The position numbers and the translations under genes were made by a program. From contig NZ_AFNU02000001.1 of NCBI RefSeq assembly GCF_000215935.2, positions 372,001 to 436,000 on the forward strand: a DNA stretch of 64,000 bases. Reading direction: 5' to 3'. Each line of letters begins with the position of its first letter. The first letter of the stretch is position 1. Under the pieces are notes generated by a model that saw only the letters and a program-made list of their open reading frames with translations, was not told the DNA's origin and did no database searches. Of this stretch, positions 36,412 through 46,144 are shown piece by piece. The stretch comes from Haloplasma contractile SSD-17B (GTDB lineage: Bacteria > Bacillota_I > Bacilli_A > Haloplasmatales > Haloplasmataceae).

Positions 36412-37932
36412 ATGGAATACGTAGTTGAACTCTTAAATATTACAAAAGAATTTCCTGGAATAAAAGCTAATGATAATGTAACCTTACAACTTAAAAAAGG
36501 TGAGATACATGCATTATTAGGAGAGAACGGTGCAGGAAAATCGACTTTAATGAGTGTTTTATTTGGCTTATACCAACCTGAAGAAGGAAAAATCAAAGTA
36601 AATGGTCAAGAAGTTGTCATTGATAATCCTAATGTAGCAAATGATTTAAAAATAGGTATGGTACATCAACATTTTAAACTAGTACATAATTTTACTGTTA
36701 CAGAAAATATTGTTCTTGGGGATGAACCGAAATTAAAGTTTGGTCGAATTAATATAGATGATGCTGCTAAACGTGTAAAAGAACTATCCGAACAATACAA
36801 CCTTAAAGTAGATCCTCACTCGAAAATAGAGGATATAACAGTAGGAATGCAACAGCGTGTGGAAATACTTAAAATGTTATATCGTGATGCCGAGGTTCTT
36901 ATTTTTGATGAGCCAACGGCAGTGTTAACTCCACAAGAAATAGATGAACTAATGAACATTATGCATGACTTTGCGAATGAAGGAAAATCTATAATTGTTA
37001 TAACACATAAATTAAAAGAAATTAAAAAGGTAGCAGACCGTTGTACCATTCTAAGAAAAGGTAAATACATTGACACTGTTGATGTTAAAACAACTTCAGA
37101 GCAAGAATTAGCTGAAAAAATGGTCGGCCGCCATGTAAGTTTCGAAGTGAATAAAAAAGAACAAGAAGTAGGACAGAGTGTCGTATCGTTAAAAGACGTT
37201 AAGGTCTATGGTGAGAATGAAAAGTTAAAACTTAATGTCGATTCTCTTGATATAAAAGAAGGAGAAATACTAGGTATTGCTGGTATTGAAGGCAATGGGC
37301 AAACTGATCTAATTAATGTAATTAGTGGATTAACATATGCTGATGAAGGTGCTATTACATTCAATGGACAGGATATCACCAAGTTACCAATTAGAAAACG
37401 TGTTGAAGCGGGGATGGGACATATTCCTGAAGACCGTCACAGACATGGGTTAGTATTAGATTTTAGTTTAGAAGACAACTATATTTTAAAAACATATTAT
37501 AAGGAACCTTTTAGTAGTAATGGTTTATTAAACCATGAGCCAATCAGGGAAAATTCAGAAAAGTTAACAGAACGATTTGATGTAAGAAGTGGACAAGGTA
37601 GCGAAACGATCACTCGTTCAATGTCGGGTGGTAATCAACAAAAAGCAATTATCGCAAGAGAAATTTCGCGTGATCCTAACTTCTTAATTGCAGCTCAACC
37701 AACTCGTGGTCTAGACGTTGGTGCAATTGAATATATTCATGATGAAATTATTAGAGTTCGTGATACAGGTGGGGCAGTGTTACTTGTTTCATTAGAACTT
37801 GATGAGGTCTTAAACGTGGCAGACCGTATCGCAGTCATTTATGAAGGTGAGATTGTTAAAGTGGTTAATGCAAAAGAAACGGATCAAAATGAAATTGGAA
37901 TATTTATGTCAGGAGGGAAAAGCAATGGTTAA
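36412..37932 (+). CDS. Nucleoside-type ABC transporter, double ATPase subunit
   Basis: 506 residues with two ABC domains. The first has Walker A GENGAGKST and Walker B LIFDEPTAVLT. The second has the degenerate Walker A GIEGNGQTDL and a signature SGGNQQKAI, the standard asymmetry of the sugar/nucleoside (RbsA/NupO-like) class. It powers the two permeases encoded next. Overlap of eight bases with the next gene indicates coupling. A possible promoter is TTGGTT-18-TATAAT at 36326-36355. Confidence 0.93.
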   Translation: MEYVVELLNITKEFPGIKANDNVTLQLKKGEIHALLGENGAGKSTLMSVLFGLYQPEEGKIKVNGQEVVIDNPNVANDLKIGMVHQHFKLVHNFTVTENIVLGDEPKLKFGRINIDDAAKRVKELSEQYNLKVDPHSKIEDITVGMQQRVEILKMLYRDAEVLIFDEPTAVLTPQEIDELMNIMHDFANEGKSIIVITHKLKEIKKVADRCTILRKGKYIDTVDVKTTSEQELAEKMVGRHVSFEVNKKEQEVGQSVVSLKDVKVYGENEKLKLNVDSLDIKEGEILGIAGIEGNGQTDLINVISGLTYADEGAITFNGQDITKLPIRKRVEAGMGHIPEDRHRHGLVLDFSLEDNYILKTYYKEPFSSNGLLNHEPIRENSEKLTERFDVRSGQGSETITRSMSGGNQQKAIIAREISRDPNFLIAAQPTRGLDVGAIEYIHDEIIRVRDTGGAVLLVSLELDEVLNVADRIAVIYEGEIVKVVNAKETDQNEIGIFMSGGKSNG

Positions 37933-39025
37933 GAAGAAAAAGAATTTATCAGAATACAGTAACATACTAGCACCACTTATTTCCATCTTCTTAGGTTTTT
38001 TAGTAGGTGGAATTATTATGCTTTTCCTAGGTGAAAATCCAATAATTGGTTTTATAAATATATTCCGTGGTGGTCTATTTAATGGTCTGTTTCAAGGTAA
38101 CTTTTTAAGATTAGGAAATACACTACTACATGCAACGACGTTAACCCTCACAGGACTTGCTGTTGCGTTTGCATTTAGAACTGGATTATTTAATATCGGT
38201 GTCTCAGGGCAAATGTTGTTTGGTGGGTTTCTAGCAGTTTATGTCGGTGTAGTTGTCGATTTACCTAAAATCATTCACTTACCACTTGCAATTATTGTAG
38301 CTATACTAGGTGGTGCATTGTGGGCATCAGTTCCTGCTATATTGAAAGCACGTTACCGAATAAATGAAGTTGTTACAACCATTATGATGAATTATACGGC
38401 TATGTGGGTCGTAACATATTTTATTAAAACACAAATTGTAGGCGAGTTTAGTACAGAATCTAAGTACGTAAGAGAGACTGCATCGTTAACTACAGCATTT
38501 ATGTCTCGTTTATTTAACAATTCCGATGTCAACATAGGTTTATTTTTAGCTATTATAACGGTTGGAATTGTTTGGTTCATATTAGAGCGAACAACTTTCG
38601 GTTATGAATTAAAAGCAACAGGTTTTAATCATGATGCAGCGAATTACGCCGGTATGAATGTAAATCGTAATATATTTCTTTCCTTTGTAGTTTCAGGTGC
38701 AATAGCAGGTCTAGCTGGTGCTACACACTACTTAGGTTATATGCAACATATAAAGGTTGCCCAACTTCCTACACAAGGGTTTGATGGGATCGCTGTTGCT
38801 TTATTAGGACTAAATAATCCTATTGGAGTATTATTGTCAGCAATTCTTTTCGGAGTACTTCGTGAAGGTGGTCAATTCTTAAGTGCTTTTCAAGATATTC
38901 CAAAAGAATTTGTTGATATTATTACTGGATTAATCATTTACTTTGCTGCAATTAGTTTATTAATTAGAAATATTATTGATAAAATATCTAAAAAGAAAGA
39001 AACAGAGGTGAAGCAAAATGATTGA
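37925..39025 (+). CDS. Nucleoside-type ABC transporter permease (NupP-like)
   Basis: 366 residues with eight to nine membrane segments and the BPD_transp_2 family motif region GLFNIGVSGQMLFGG plus GFNHDAANYAGMN. The ATG at 37925 (site GGAGGG) is chosen; an earlier in-frame start at 37841 lies inside the ATPase gene. It overlaps both neighbours by eight bases, so the four importer genes form one translationally coupled unit after the binding protein. Confidence 0.92.
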   Translation: MVKKKKNLSEYSNILAPLISIFLGFLVGGIIMLFLGENPIIGFINIFRGGLFNGLFQGNFLRLGNTLLHATTLTLTGLAVAFAFRTGLFNIGVSGQMLFGGFLAVYVGVVVDLPKIIHLPLAIIVAILGGALWASVPAILKARYRINEVVTTIMMNYTAMWVVTYFIKTQIVGEFSTESKYVRETASLTTAFMSRLFNNSDVNIGLFLAIITVGIVWFILERTTFGYELKATGFNHDAANYAGMNVNRNIFLSFVVSGAIAGLAGATHYLGYMQHIKVAQLPTQGFDGIAVALLGLNNPIGVLLSAILFGVLREGGQFLSAFQDIPKEFVDIITGLIIYFAAISLLIRNIIDKISKKKETEVKQND

Positions 39026-40022
39026 TTTAATTTGGGATCTTTTATTACTCGCAATTCCTAGTGCATTAATCTATACTTCTATTTTATTAATAACTTCGTT
39101 AGGTGGGTTATTTAGTGAAAGAAGTGGTGTTGTAAATATAGGACTTGAAGGATTAATGTTAATCGGTGCCTTTGCTTCTACTATAGTAATCTGGTTTTGG
39201 CAAGGTGGTAATGGAGACGGTCAGGGATTATTACGTACTGTAGAAAATCCTCAAGTTTTTGTTTGGATCGCTGTATTAATCGGTGGTTTAGCAGGTGGCC
39301 TTTTCGCAGTGCTTCATGCCGTTGCATCGGTTAGTTTAAAAGCAGATCAAGTTATTTCAGGTACTGCAATTAATTTATTAGCTACGGGGTTAACAATCTT
39401 TTTAGCTAAAGCGATTGCAGGAAGCCAAACTATTCCAATAGACTATAACTTAACTAAAATTAGTGCTATACCACTTTTATCTAGAATACCGATTATAGGA
39501 CCGTTACTCTTTTCTAACAATCAACTATCAACTTATATCGTGTTCTTATTCGCAATCCTAGTTTGGTATATTATCTTTAAAACATCTTTTGGTTTACGTC
39601 TGCGCTCATGTGGTGAGTTCCCGCAAGCAGCCGATTCGGTAGGGATTAGCGTAACCTTTACACGCTATCGTGCTGTTATTATATCAGGTATCTTAGCTGG
39701 TATCGGAGGTGCTCTTTACATGATGACCATTACAAGAGAATTTTCTGGTACTGTAAAAGGACTTGGATTCCTAGCACTAGCTTCTCTTATATTTGGTAAA
39801 TGGAGACCAATTAATGTCATCGGTGCTACATTCTTCTTTGGGGTGATGTACACATTGGGATCGTACGCAAGTGTATCAGAAGCATTGGGTAAAATAAATT
39901 TACCACAGGAATTCTATAATGCGTTACCATTCGTAATGACGCTAATTGCATTATTAGTTTTCTCTAAAAATGCTGCTGCACCTAAAGCTTTAGGAGAACC
40001 ATATGACCCAGGTAAACGTTAA
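39018..40022 (+). CDS. Nucleoside-type ABC transporter permease (NupQ-like)
   Basis: 334 residues, the second permease of the pair, with the family motif GVVNIGLEGLMLIGAF and CGEFPQAADSVGI. Start behind GAGGTGA, overlapping the preceding gene by eight bases. A terminator follows. Substrate inferred from the PnrA-type binding protein and from homologous Bacillus/Lactococcus guanosine or general nucleoside importers. Confidence 0.92.
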   Translation: MIDLIWDLLLLAIPSALIYTSILLITSLGGLFSERSGVVNIGLEGLMLIGAFASTIVIWFWQGGNGDGQGLLRTVENPQVFVWIAVLIGGLAGGLFAVLHAVASVSLKADQVISGTAINLLATGLTIFLAKAIAGSQTIPIDYNLTKISAIPLLSRIPIIGPLLFSNNQLSTYIVFLFAILVWYIIFKTSFGLRLRSCGEFPQAADSVGISVTFTRYRAVIISGILAGIGGALYMMTITREFSGTVKGLGFLALASLIFGKWRPINVIGATFFFGVMYTLGSYASVSEALGKINLPQEFYNALPFVMTLIALLVFSKNAAAPKALGEPYDPGKR

Positions 40023-40043
40023 AATAAAAAATACATGATTCTA

Positions 40044-40081
40044 AAAAAACTTTCTGCTTTCTAATAAGTAGAAAGTTTTTT
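40044..40081 (+). terminator. Terminator after the importer genes
   Basis: AAAAAACTTTCT..CTT and AAG..AGAAAGTTTTTT arms. Confidence 0.9.
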
Positions 40082-40146
40082 GTTTTCTATAGAAATAAAA
40101 AAGCTTTATTATCTGGTATTTATTCCTGTTTTTTACCTAATATCAT

Positions 40147-40175
40147 TTGAAACAGCATATGTATAGTGATATAAT
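40147..40175 (+). promoter_or_regulatory. Promoter of the nad operon
   Basis: TTGAAA at 40147-40152, 17 bases, TATAAT at 40170-40175, with extended -10 TGA. I see no obvious operator (for example for NiaR) beside it. Confidence 0.85.
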
Positions 40176-40238
40176 TTATAAGAATAGTCAGCAATATATA
40201 GTTGGTAAATTACATTATTATATGTGGAGGTAGGATTT

Positions 40239-41153
40239 ATGAATAAACAACAATTAGTTGATGAGATAAAACGGTTAAAAGAAGAGAAAAATGCAGTCAT
40301 TTTAGCACATTATTATCAACGTGCAGGTGTCCAAGATGTTGCAGATTATATGGGTGACTCTTTAAAGTTAAGCCGTATCGCCGCTGAAACAGATGCTGAT
40401 ATGATCGTATTCTGTGGTGTGCATTTTATGGCTGAAACGGCTAAGATTTTATCACCGGAGAAAACGGTTTTGTTACCAGTCGCAGAAGCAGGATGTCCTA
40501 TGGCCGACATGGTGACAGAACGTAAGCTTACGGCCTACAAAGAAAAGCATCCAGATACATTAGTAGTGTGTTACGTGAATACGACAGCACAGGTTAAAGC
40601 ACTTTCTGATGTGTGTGTAACATCTTCAAATGCTGAAAAAGTCATTAGACACTATGAAGGAGAAAAGTTATTATATGTTCCAGATAAAAATCTAGGAACT
40701 TATTTAAAACATAAATATGATCTTGATATGGAAGTATGGCCTGGATTTTGCTGTATACATAATGATGTTACGAAAGAGGAAGTTGAATTTGCTAAGTCAA
40801 CATATCCTAATGCAGAATTCATTGTACACCCAGAGTGCCGCATGGAAATTGTAGAAATGGCGGACTTTGTAGGAAGTACGAAAGGGCTTCTTGAATATGT
40901 ATCGAATTCTGACTGTCAGGAATTTATAATTGGAACCGAAAAGGGTATTATTCATCAGATGGAACTTGCAAATAAGGATAAAAAATTTCACTTACTTAGT
41001 GAAAATTTAGCATGCTATGATATGAAATTAACTAATCTAGAAGATGTGTATGAAGCATTAAAAAACGAGCAACATGTCATAGAGGTAGAAGAGACAATAC
41101 GTGAACAAGCTTTAAAATCTTTAAATCGAATGTTTGAATTGACAGACCAGTAA
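40239..41153 (+). CDS. nadA: Quinolinate synthase NadA
   Basis: 304 residues, of the short NadA type. Cluster cysteines are Cys86 (EAGCPMAD), Cys171 or Cys172 (WPGFCCIHND) and Cys259 (LACYDMKL), with the substrate motif AHYYQ near the start. It condenses iminoaspartate (from NadB) with dihydroxyacetone phosphate to quinolinate. ATG at 40239 after GTGGAGGTAGG. First gene of a five-gene NAD operon. Confidence 0.95.
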   Translation: MNKQQLVDEIKRLKEEKNAVILAHYYQRAGVQDVADYMGDSLKLSRIAAETDADMIVFCGVHFMAETAKILSPEKTVLLPVAEAGCPMADMVTERKLTAYKEKHPDTLVVCYVNTTAQVKALSDVCVTSSNAEKVIRHYEGEKLLYVPDKNLGTYLKHKYDLDMEVWPGFCCIHNDVTKEEVEFAKSTYPNAEFIVHPECRMEIVEMADFVGSTKGLLEYVSNSDCQEFIIGTEKGIIHQMELANKDKKFHLLSENLACYDMKLTNLEDVYEALKNEQHVIEVEETIREQALKSLNRMFELTDQ

Positions 41154-41176
41154 AAGATGAATAAGAAGGTGGAGTT

Positions 41177-42673
41177 ATGGACGTATATAACAACGATTAT
41201 GATGTCATTATAGTGGGAAGTGGGTTAGCTGGCCTATATACGGCGCTCAATATATCAAGAAACAAGAAAATTCTAGTTGTATCAAAAGATCAAATAGAGA
41301 CAAGTAACTCATCACTTGCACAAGGAGGGATCGCTGGAGAATTATCTCCATGTGATGAATCCTACCAAAAACATATAGAAGACACATTACTGGCAGGTTC
41401 TCACTTAAATGATATAGATGCCCTTAAAGTATTGGTCTATGAGTCTTCTAAAAATCTAGATAAACTAATTAAATATGGAGTCAATTTTGATAGGGATGAA
41501 CGTGGAAATATAATGCTTACAAAAGAAGGTGGGCATACCGAAAGAAGAATTCTACATGCAGGTGGGGACGCTACCGGCAAAGAACTTGTCAATTCGCTAT
41601 CAAATTTAATATTAAAAAGAGAAAATATTGATGTGATTGAAAATTCGATGGCAGTTGAACTGATTGTCGAAGACAATACATGCTTTGGAGCAGTGATACT
41701 TGATCAAGAGAACATAGTATCTGTTTATAGCGATTACACAGTTCTTGCAACAGGAGGAATCGGTGAAATTTATAAAAATACTACAAACCCTCCGATCGCT
41801 ACTGGAGATGGAATTGCTATGGCTTATGATAAAGGTGCCGACATTAATAACATGGAATTTATTCAGTTCCATCCTACGGCTTTCTTCAGTAGTGAAAAAG
41901 GGCCCAAGTTTTTAATAAGCGAAGCTGTAAGAGGTGAAGGAGCCTATCTTCTAAATGTTGAAGGCAAGCGCTTTATGCATAAATACCATCACTTAAAGGA
42001 GTTAGCTCCACGAGATATAGTATCCCAGAGTATCTATCGAGAAATGTATGATACTTGGAGTGATCATGTCTATCTAGATACTCGTCATATGGATGAAAGA
42101 TTTTTGAAAAATCGATTCCCGACGATTTATAAGAAATGTGCTAAGCATAGTGTCGATATGAAACGAGATTTAATTCCAGTTGCTCCTGTTCAACATTTTT
42201 CCATTGGTGGTATATCGGTTGATTTACATGGAAAAACCACTATTAAAAATCTTTATGCAAATGGTGAATGCTGCGATAGTGGTGTGCATGGAGCAAATCG
42301 ATTGGCGAGTAACTCTCTTCTAGAATGTGTTGTATTTGGGAGAAGAATTGCAAAAGATATAACGAACGAAACGGTTGAACACAAGAAAGGCGAACTAATA
42401 AAACAGGTTGCTGAAAAATGTCACTTTAATTATCGAAAAATTAGAGAAGAGATTAAAGATACAATGGACAGGTATGTAGGTATCGTTCGAACTGATAAAG
42501 GATTAAAATTAGCACAAGATATAGTTGATGACATTTATTATGACTTGAAAAAAGATCCACGTAAAACATCTGAATACTATGAAGTGTTTAATATGAGCAC
42601 AATTGCAAAACTAGTAATAGATAGTGCCGTTAGACGAAAAGAAAGTATTGGTTGTCACTTTCGAGTAAATTAA
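41177..42673 (+). CDS. nadB: L-aspartate oxidase NadB
   Basis: 498 residues. FAD-binding Rossmann motif VIIVGSGLAGLYTAL at the N terminus, SLAQGGIAGE, the active-site HPTAF and GEGAYL stretches, and HFSIGGISVD. It oxidises aspartate to iminoaspartate, the substrate of NadA, and being an oxidase is able to use O2 or fumarate. Start behind AGGTGGAG; order nadA-nadB-nadC is common though Bacillus has nadB divergent or first. Confidence 0.95.
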   Translation: MDVYNNDYDVIIVGSGLAGLYTALNISRNKKILVVSKDQIETSNSSLAQGGIAGELSPCDESYQKHIEDTLLAGSHLNDIDALKVLVYESSKNLDKLIKYGVNFDRDERGNIMLTKEGGHTERRILHAGGDATGKELVNSLSNLILKRENIDVIENSMAVELIVEDNTCFGAVILDQENIVSVYSDYTVLATGGIGEIYKNTTNPPIATGDGIAMAYDKGADINNMEFIQFHPTAFFSSEKGPKFLISEAVRGEGAYLLNVEGKRFMHKYHHLKELAPRDIVSQSIYREMYDTWSDHVYLDTRHMDERFLKNRFPTIYKKCAKHSVDMKRDLIPVAPVQHFSIGGISVDLHGKTTIKNLYANGECCDSGVHGANRLASNSLLECVVFGRRIAKDITNETVEHKKGELIKQVAEKCHFNYRKIREEIKDTMDRYVGIVRTDKGLKLAQDIVDDIYYDLKKDPRKTSEYYEVFNMSTIAKLVIDSAVRRKESIGCHFRVN

Positions 42674-42703
42674 TGAAATATAAATAGAATATGGGTGAAA
42701 AAG

Positions 42704-43537
42704 GTGAAAGAGTTAGTCATAAAAGAACTAATAAAGAATGCAATTTTAGAAGATATGCCATATGGTGATGTTACGACTGATCATCTACTCTCAGATGATC
42801 ACAAAAGTAAAGGTCACTTTATAGCAAAAGAAAGCGGTATTGTTGCAGGAATTCAGATAGCGAAACAAGTATTTGAATATATTGACCCATCCCTTAAGTT
42901 TGAAGTCTTTGTGAATGACGGAGAACAGGTTTTATCAAAGACAATCATAGCCGAGTTAGAAGGGCGTACCAAATCGATTTTAAAGTCGGAACGATTAGCG
43001 CTAAATATTATGCAACGTATGTCAGGTATCGCTACTCTAACACATAAGTTTGTAAGCAAAGTAGAGGGAACTGGTGTAAGAATTGTAGATACGAGAAAAA
43101 CGACTCCTAATTTTCGAATACTTGAGAAGGAAGCAGTTATATGGGGTGGTGGCTATAATCATCGTTTCAATCTTTCGGATGCTGTAATGATTAAAGATAA
43201 CCATATTGTAGCAGCAGGAGGAATTACACAAGCAATTGAGACGATTAAGTTGAGGATTCCACATACGACTAAGATTGAAATAGAAGTTGAGGACCTACTT
43301 CAATTAGAAGAGGCAATTGAGGCTGGCGCTGACATTATTATGTTAGATAATATGACGAACGAAAAAATGGCTGAAGCTGTAAAAATTAATAATAACCGTG
43401 CCATACTTGAGGCTTCTGGAAACATGAATCTTGAGCGTATAGAAAGTGTTGCTAAAACTGGTGTAGATGTAATTTCGGTAGGTGCTTTGACTCATTCTTA
43501 TCAATCGTTAGATATTAGTTTACGATTCAAAATATGA
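42704..43537 (+). CDS. nadC: Nicotinate-nucleotide pyrophosphorylase NadC
   Basis: 277 residues. Quinolinate phosphoribosyltransferase signatures DMPYGDVTTD, VDTRKTTPNFRILEK and the barrel motifs EIEVEDL, MLDNM and EASGNM. The GTG at 42704 is chosen because GGGTGA precedes it at the right distance; the GTG at 42695 would add three residues. Overlaps nadD by four bases (ATGA). Confidence 0.94.
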   Translation: MKELVIKELIKNAILEDMPYGDVTTDHLLSDDHKSKGHFIAKESGIVAGIQIAKQVFEYIDPSLKFEVFVNDGEQVLSKTIIAELEGRTKSILKSERLALNIMQRMSGIATLTHKFVSKVEGTGVRIVDTRKTTPNFRILEKEAVIWGGGYNHRFNLSDAVMIKDNHIVAAGGITQAIETIKLRIPHTTKIEIEVEDLLQLEEAIEAGADIIMLDNMTNEKMAEAVKINNNRAILEASGNMNLERIESVAKTGVDVISVGALTHSYQSLDISLRFKI

Positions 43538-44112
43538 TCATCGTATACGGTGGCTCGTTTAACCCACCTACACTAGCGCACCAGAGAATAGCAGAATTTG
43601 TTTTAGAACAAATTAAAGGGTCTAGACTTATTTTAATGCCTGTAGGTAATTACTATGATAAGCCAGAATTGATCCATTATAAATATCGGTTAGAAATGCT
43701 ACAGTTAATGTCAAGACACATAACTCATTGTGAGGTTTCTGACTTTGAAACTCGCCAAAATCAGTTTAATGGTACCTTTCATACGCTTAAACACATACAA
43801 GCGATTTATGAAAGAGAAGATATTGGTTTTCTACTTGGTGCTGATAATCTAAAATCATTGAGTAAATGGGTGAAGAGTGAACAACTTCTAAAATCATTTA
43901 AAATAATTGTGCTAGATAGAGATGATATCAATTTGAAACATGTTATTAAAAATGATCCTTTATTATATAAATATCGCGAATCCTTTATAATATTAGATAA
44001 TTTTCGAACAATAGAAATATCATCTTATGAATTTAGACATGAGCGAAAAGACCAATTTGTAACGAAAGAAATCTTAAAGTATATAAAAGAAAATAAGTTA
44101 TATAATCGTTGA
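43534..44112 (+). CDS. nadD: Nicotinate-nucleotide adenylyltransferase NadD
   Basis: 192 residues. Nucleotidyltransferase fold with YGGSFNPPTLAHQRIAEF (HxxH-type motif reads LAHQRIAE) and the C-terminal ISSYEFRHE matching the ISSTxIR motif. Converts nicotinate mononucleotide to deamido-NAD. In Bacillus nadD sits elsewhere with yqeK; here it is translationally coupled to nadC. Confidence 0.93.
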   Translation: MIIVYGGSFNPPTLAHQRIAEFVLEQIKGSRLILMPVGNYYDKPELIHYKYRLEMLQLMSRHITHCEVSDFETRQNQFNGTFHTLKHIQAIYEREDIGFLLGADNLKSLSKWVKSEQLLKSFKIIVLDRDDINLKHVIKNDPLLYKYRESFIILDNFRTIEISSYEFRHERKDQFVTKEILKYIKENKLYNR

Positions 44113-44121
44113 GGTGAAAAA

Positions 44122-46059
44122 ATGAAAAATAATGGCTTTATAAAAGTAGCAACCGTTACACCAAAACTTTCAGTGGCGGATATAAAGTATAATATTGAAG
44201 AATCAATAAGGCAAATAAACGAGGCAAAACATAAAAATCCTCACTTTATCCTTTTTCCAGAATTGTCGGTAACAGGCTATACGTGTCAAGATTTATTCTT
44301 TCAAAACTACTTAATCGAGGATACTAAAGACGCCATTCAATATTTGCTTGATGTAAATGATTATAATGGAGTTATTATAATTGGAGCACCAATTGAGGTG
44401 CGAAATAAATTATATAATTGTGCAGTCATAATTAGAGGAAAAGAAATTCTAGGTATTGTACCTAAAAAAGTACTACCGAACAGTGGTGAATTTTATGAGA
44501 AACGATGGTTTAATACAGGTGCGGATATTACTAGAGTAGTGAAAGAAATTGATTATATCTATGAGAATGTTCCATTTGGTGATATTATATTTAAGGAAGA
44601 AAGCAAGAATATTCGATTCGGTGTTGAAATATGTGAAGACATGTGGTCACCTATGTCACCTGGGAGTTTACTTGCAATAAATGGTGCCGAATTTATATTT
44701 AACTTATCATCAAGTAATGAAATACTCGATAAGGATGATGTTAGACGATTTACAGTACTAAGTCATAGTAGACGTAATAGTGGAGCTTACATTTATTGTT
44801 CATCTGGTCCTCATGAGTCAACGTCCGATACCGTATTCTCTGGTCATAATTTAGTAGCTAGTTGTGGGACTATGCTTGAAGAATCTGAATTATTCTCTAG
44901 GGAAAGTTTGATCATGTACGTGGATATTGACCTGTCTAACATTAAGACAAAAAGAAGGCAAAATAGTACGTTAAGGGATATGTATAATGATTTTGCATAC
45001 CCATTTATGGATATAAGATTTAATTGTGATTTTAACGACTATGGTTTTACATTAGAACAACCATTATCAAGAACTCCATTTGTTCCAAGCGTCAACAAGG
45101 AGCAAAGTTTTAATAAAATTTTAAATATTCAAAAGAATGCTTTATATAAACGCCTAGATCACATAAATGCAAAAACGTTAATCGTTGGAATTTCAGGTGG
45201 TTTAGATTCAACTCTTGCTCTTTTAGTTGCTTGTAAAACGTTTGACCTTTTAAATAAGGAGCGCAAAGATATTATTGCAGTTACTATGCCCGGTTTTGGA
45301 ACAAGCGATCGAACAAAAACAAATGCTAAGAGTTTAGCCGAAACATTAGGTGTAACATTAAAAGAATATGATATTACAAACAGTGTATTAGAGCATTTTA
45401 AACTCATTGAGCATGATCAAGATACGGTTGATGTTACATTTGAAAATGCTCAGGCAAGAGAGCGAACAAATATCTTAATGAATATGGCAAATAAATATAA
45501 TGGAATTAATCTAGGGACAGGTAATCTATCTGAACTTGCTTTAGGTTGGTGTACATATAATGGTGACCAAATGTCTATGTATGCAATTAATGCTGGTTTA
45601 CCTAAAACGCTCGTTAAGTTTATGGTAAAAGGGTTTGCTGATTATGTAGTTGCAAAAGAATCCTTTGCTAAAAAAGATAAGAATCGCTTAAAACAGACGT
45701 TATATGATGTCCTTGATACACCAATATCTCCTGAATTGACTGGATCTGAACAAAAGACAGAGGAAATTATCGGTAAATATGAGATCCACGACTTCATAAT
45801 ATATCGCATGCTTGTATGTGGAGATGATGAGGCACGCATAAAATACCTACTACAAGAGACGTTTGGCCATGAATTATCGGAAGAGGAAATAGATGAGTAT
45901 ATTAAAACCTTTTATAGCCGTTTCTACTCACAACAGTTCAAACGCTCTGCAATGCCTGAAGGACCTAAAGTAGTAGATATTTCACTATCACCAAGAGCAG
46001 ACTGGCGCATGCCATCTGATGCAAGCTATAATTTTAAAGATGTTAACGATTTTCGATAA
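44122..46059 (+). CDS. nadE: Glutamine-dependent NAD+ synthetase NadE
   Basis: 645 residues. N-terminal nitrilase-type glutaminase with the Glu-Lys-Cys triad in FPELSVTGYT, PKKVLPNSGEFYEKRWF and GVEICEDMW. C-terminal N-type ATP pyrophosphatase NAD synthetase with SGGLDSTLAL and LGTGNLSELALGW. Because it carries its own glutaminase domain it can use glutamine rather than free ammonia, unlike the short Bacillus enzyme. Completes the aspartate-to-NAD pathway within one operon. Confidence 0.96.
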   Translation: MKNNGFIKVATVTPKLSVADIKYNIEESIRQINEAKHKNPHFILFPELSVTGYTCQDLFFQNYLIEDTKDAIQYLLDVNDYNGVIIIGAPIEVRNKLYNCAVIIRGKEILGIVPKKVLPNSGEFYEKRWFNTGADITRVVKEIDYIYENVPFGDIIFKEESKNIRFGVEICEDMWSPMSPGSLLAINGAEFIFNLSSSNEILDKDDVRRFTVLSHSRRNSGAYIYCSSGPHESTSDTVFSGHNLVASCGTMLEESELFSRESLIMYVDIDLSNIKTKRRQNSTLRDMYNDFAYPFMDIRFNCDFNDYGFTLEQPLSRTPFVPSVNKEQSFNKILNIQKNALYKRLDHINAKTLIVGISGGLDSTLALLVACKTFDLLNKERKDIIAVTMPGFGTSDRTKTNAKSLAETLGVTLKEYDITNSVLEHFKLIEHDQDTVDVTFENAQARERTNILMNMANKYNGINLGTGNLSELALGWCTYNGDQMSMYAINAGLPKTLVKFMVKGFADYVVAKESFAKKDKNRLKQTLYDVLDTPISPELTGSEQKTEEIIGKYEIHDFIIYRMLVCGDDEARIKYLLQETFGHELSEEEIDEYIKTFYSRFYSQQFKRSAMPEGPKVVDISLSPRADWRMPSDASYNFKDVNDFR

Positions 46060-46073
46060 TAGTATATAATGTG

Positions 46074-46109
46074 AATACCTTAATAGTGATTTCATCTATT
46101 AAGGTATTT
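46074..46109 (+). terminator. Terminator after nadE
   Basis: AATACCTTAATAG and CTATTAAGGTATT perfect 13-base arms, then TC and AT-rich sequence; T-tract short. Confidence 0.8.
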
Positions 46110-46144
46110 CTAATGGAGTAATGATTAACAAGGGAGTTGATTCC

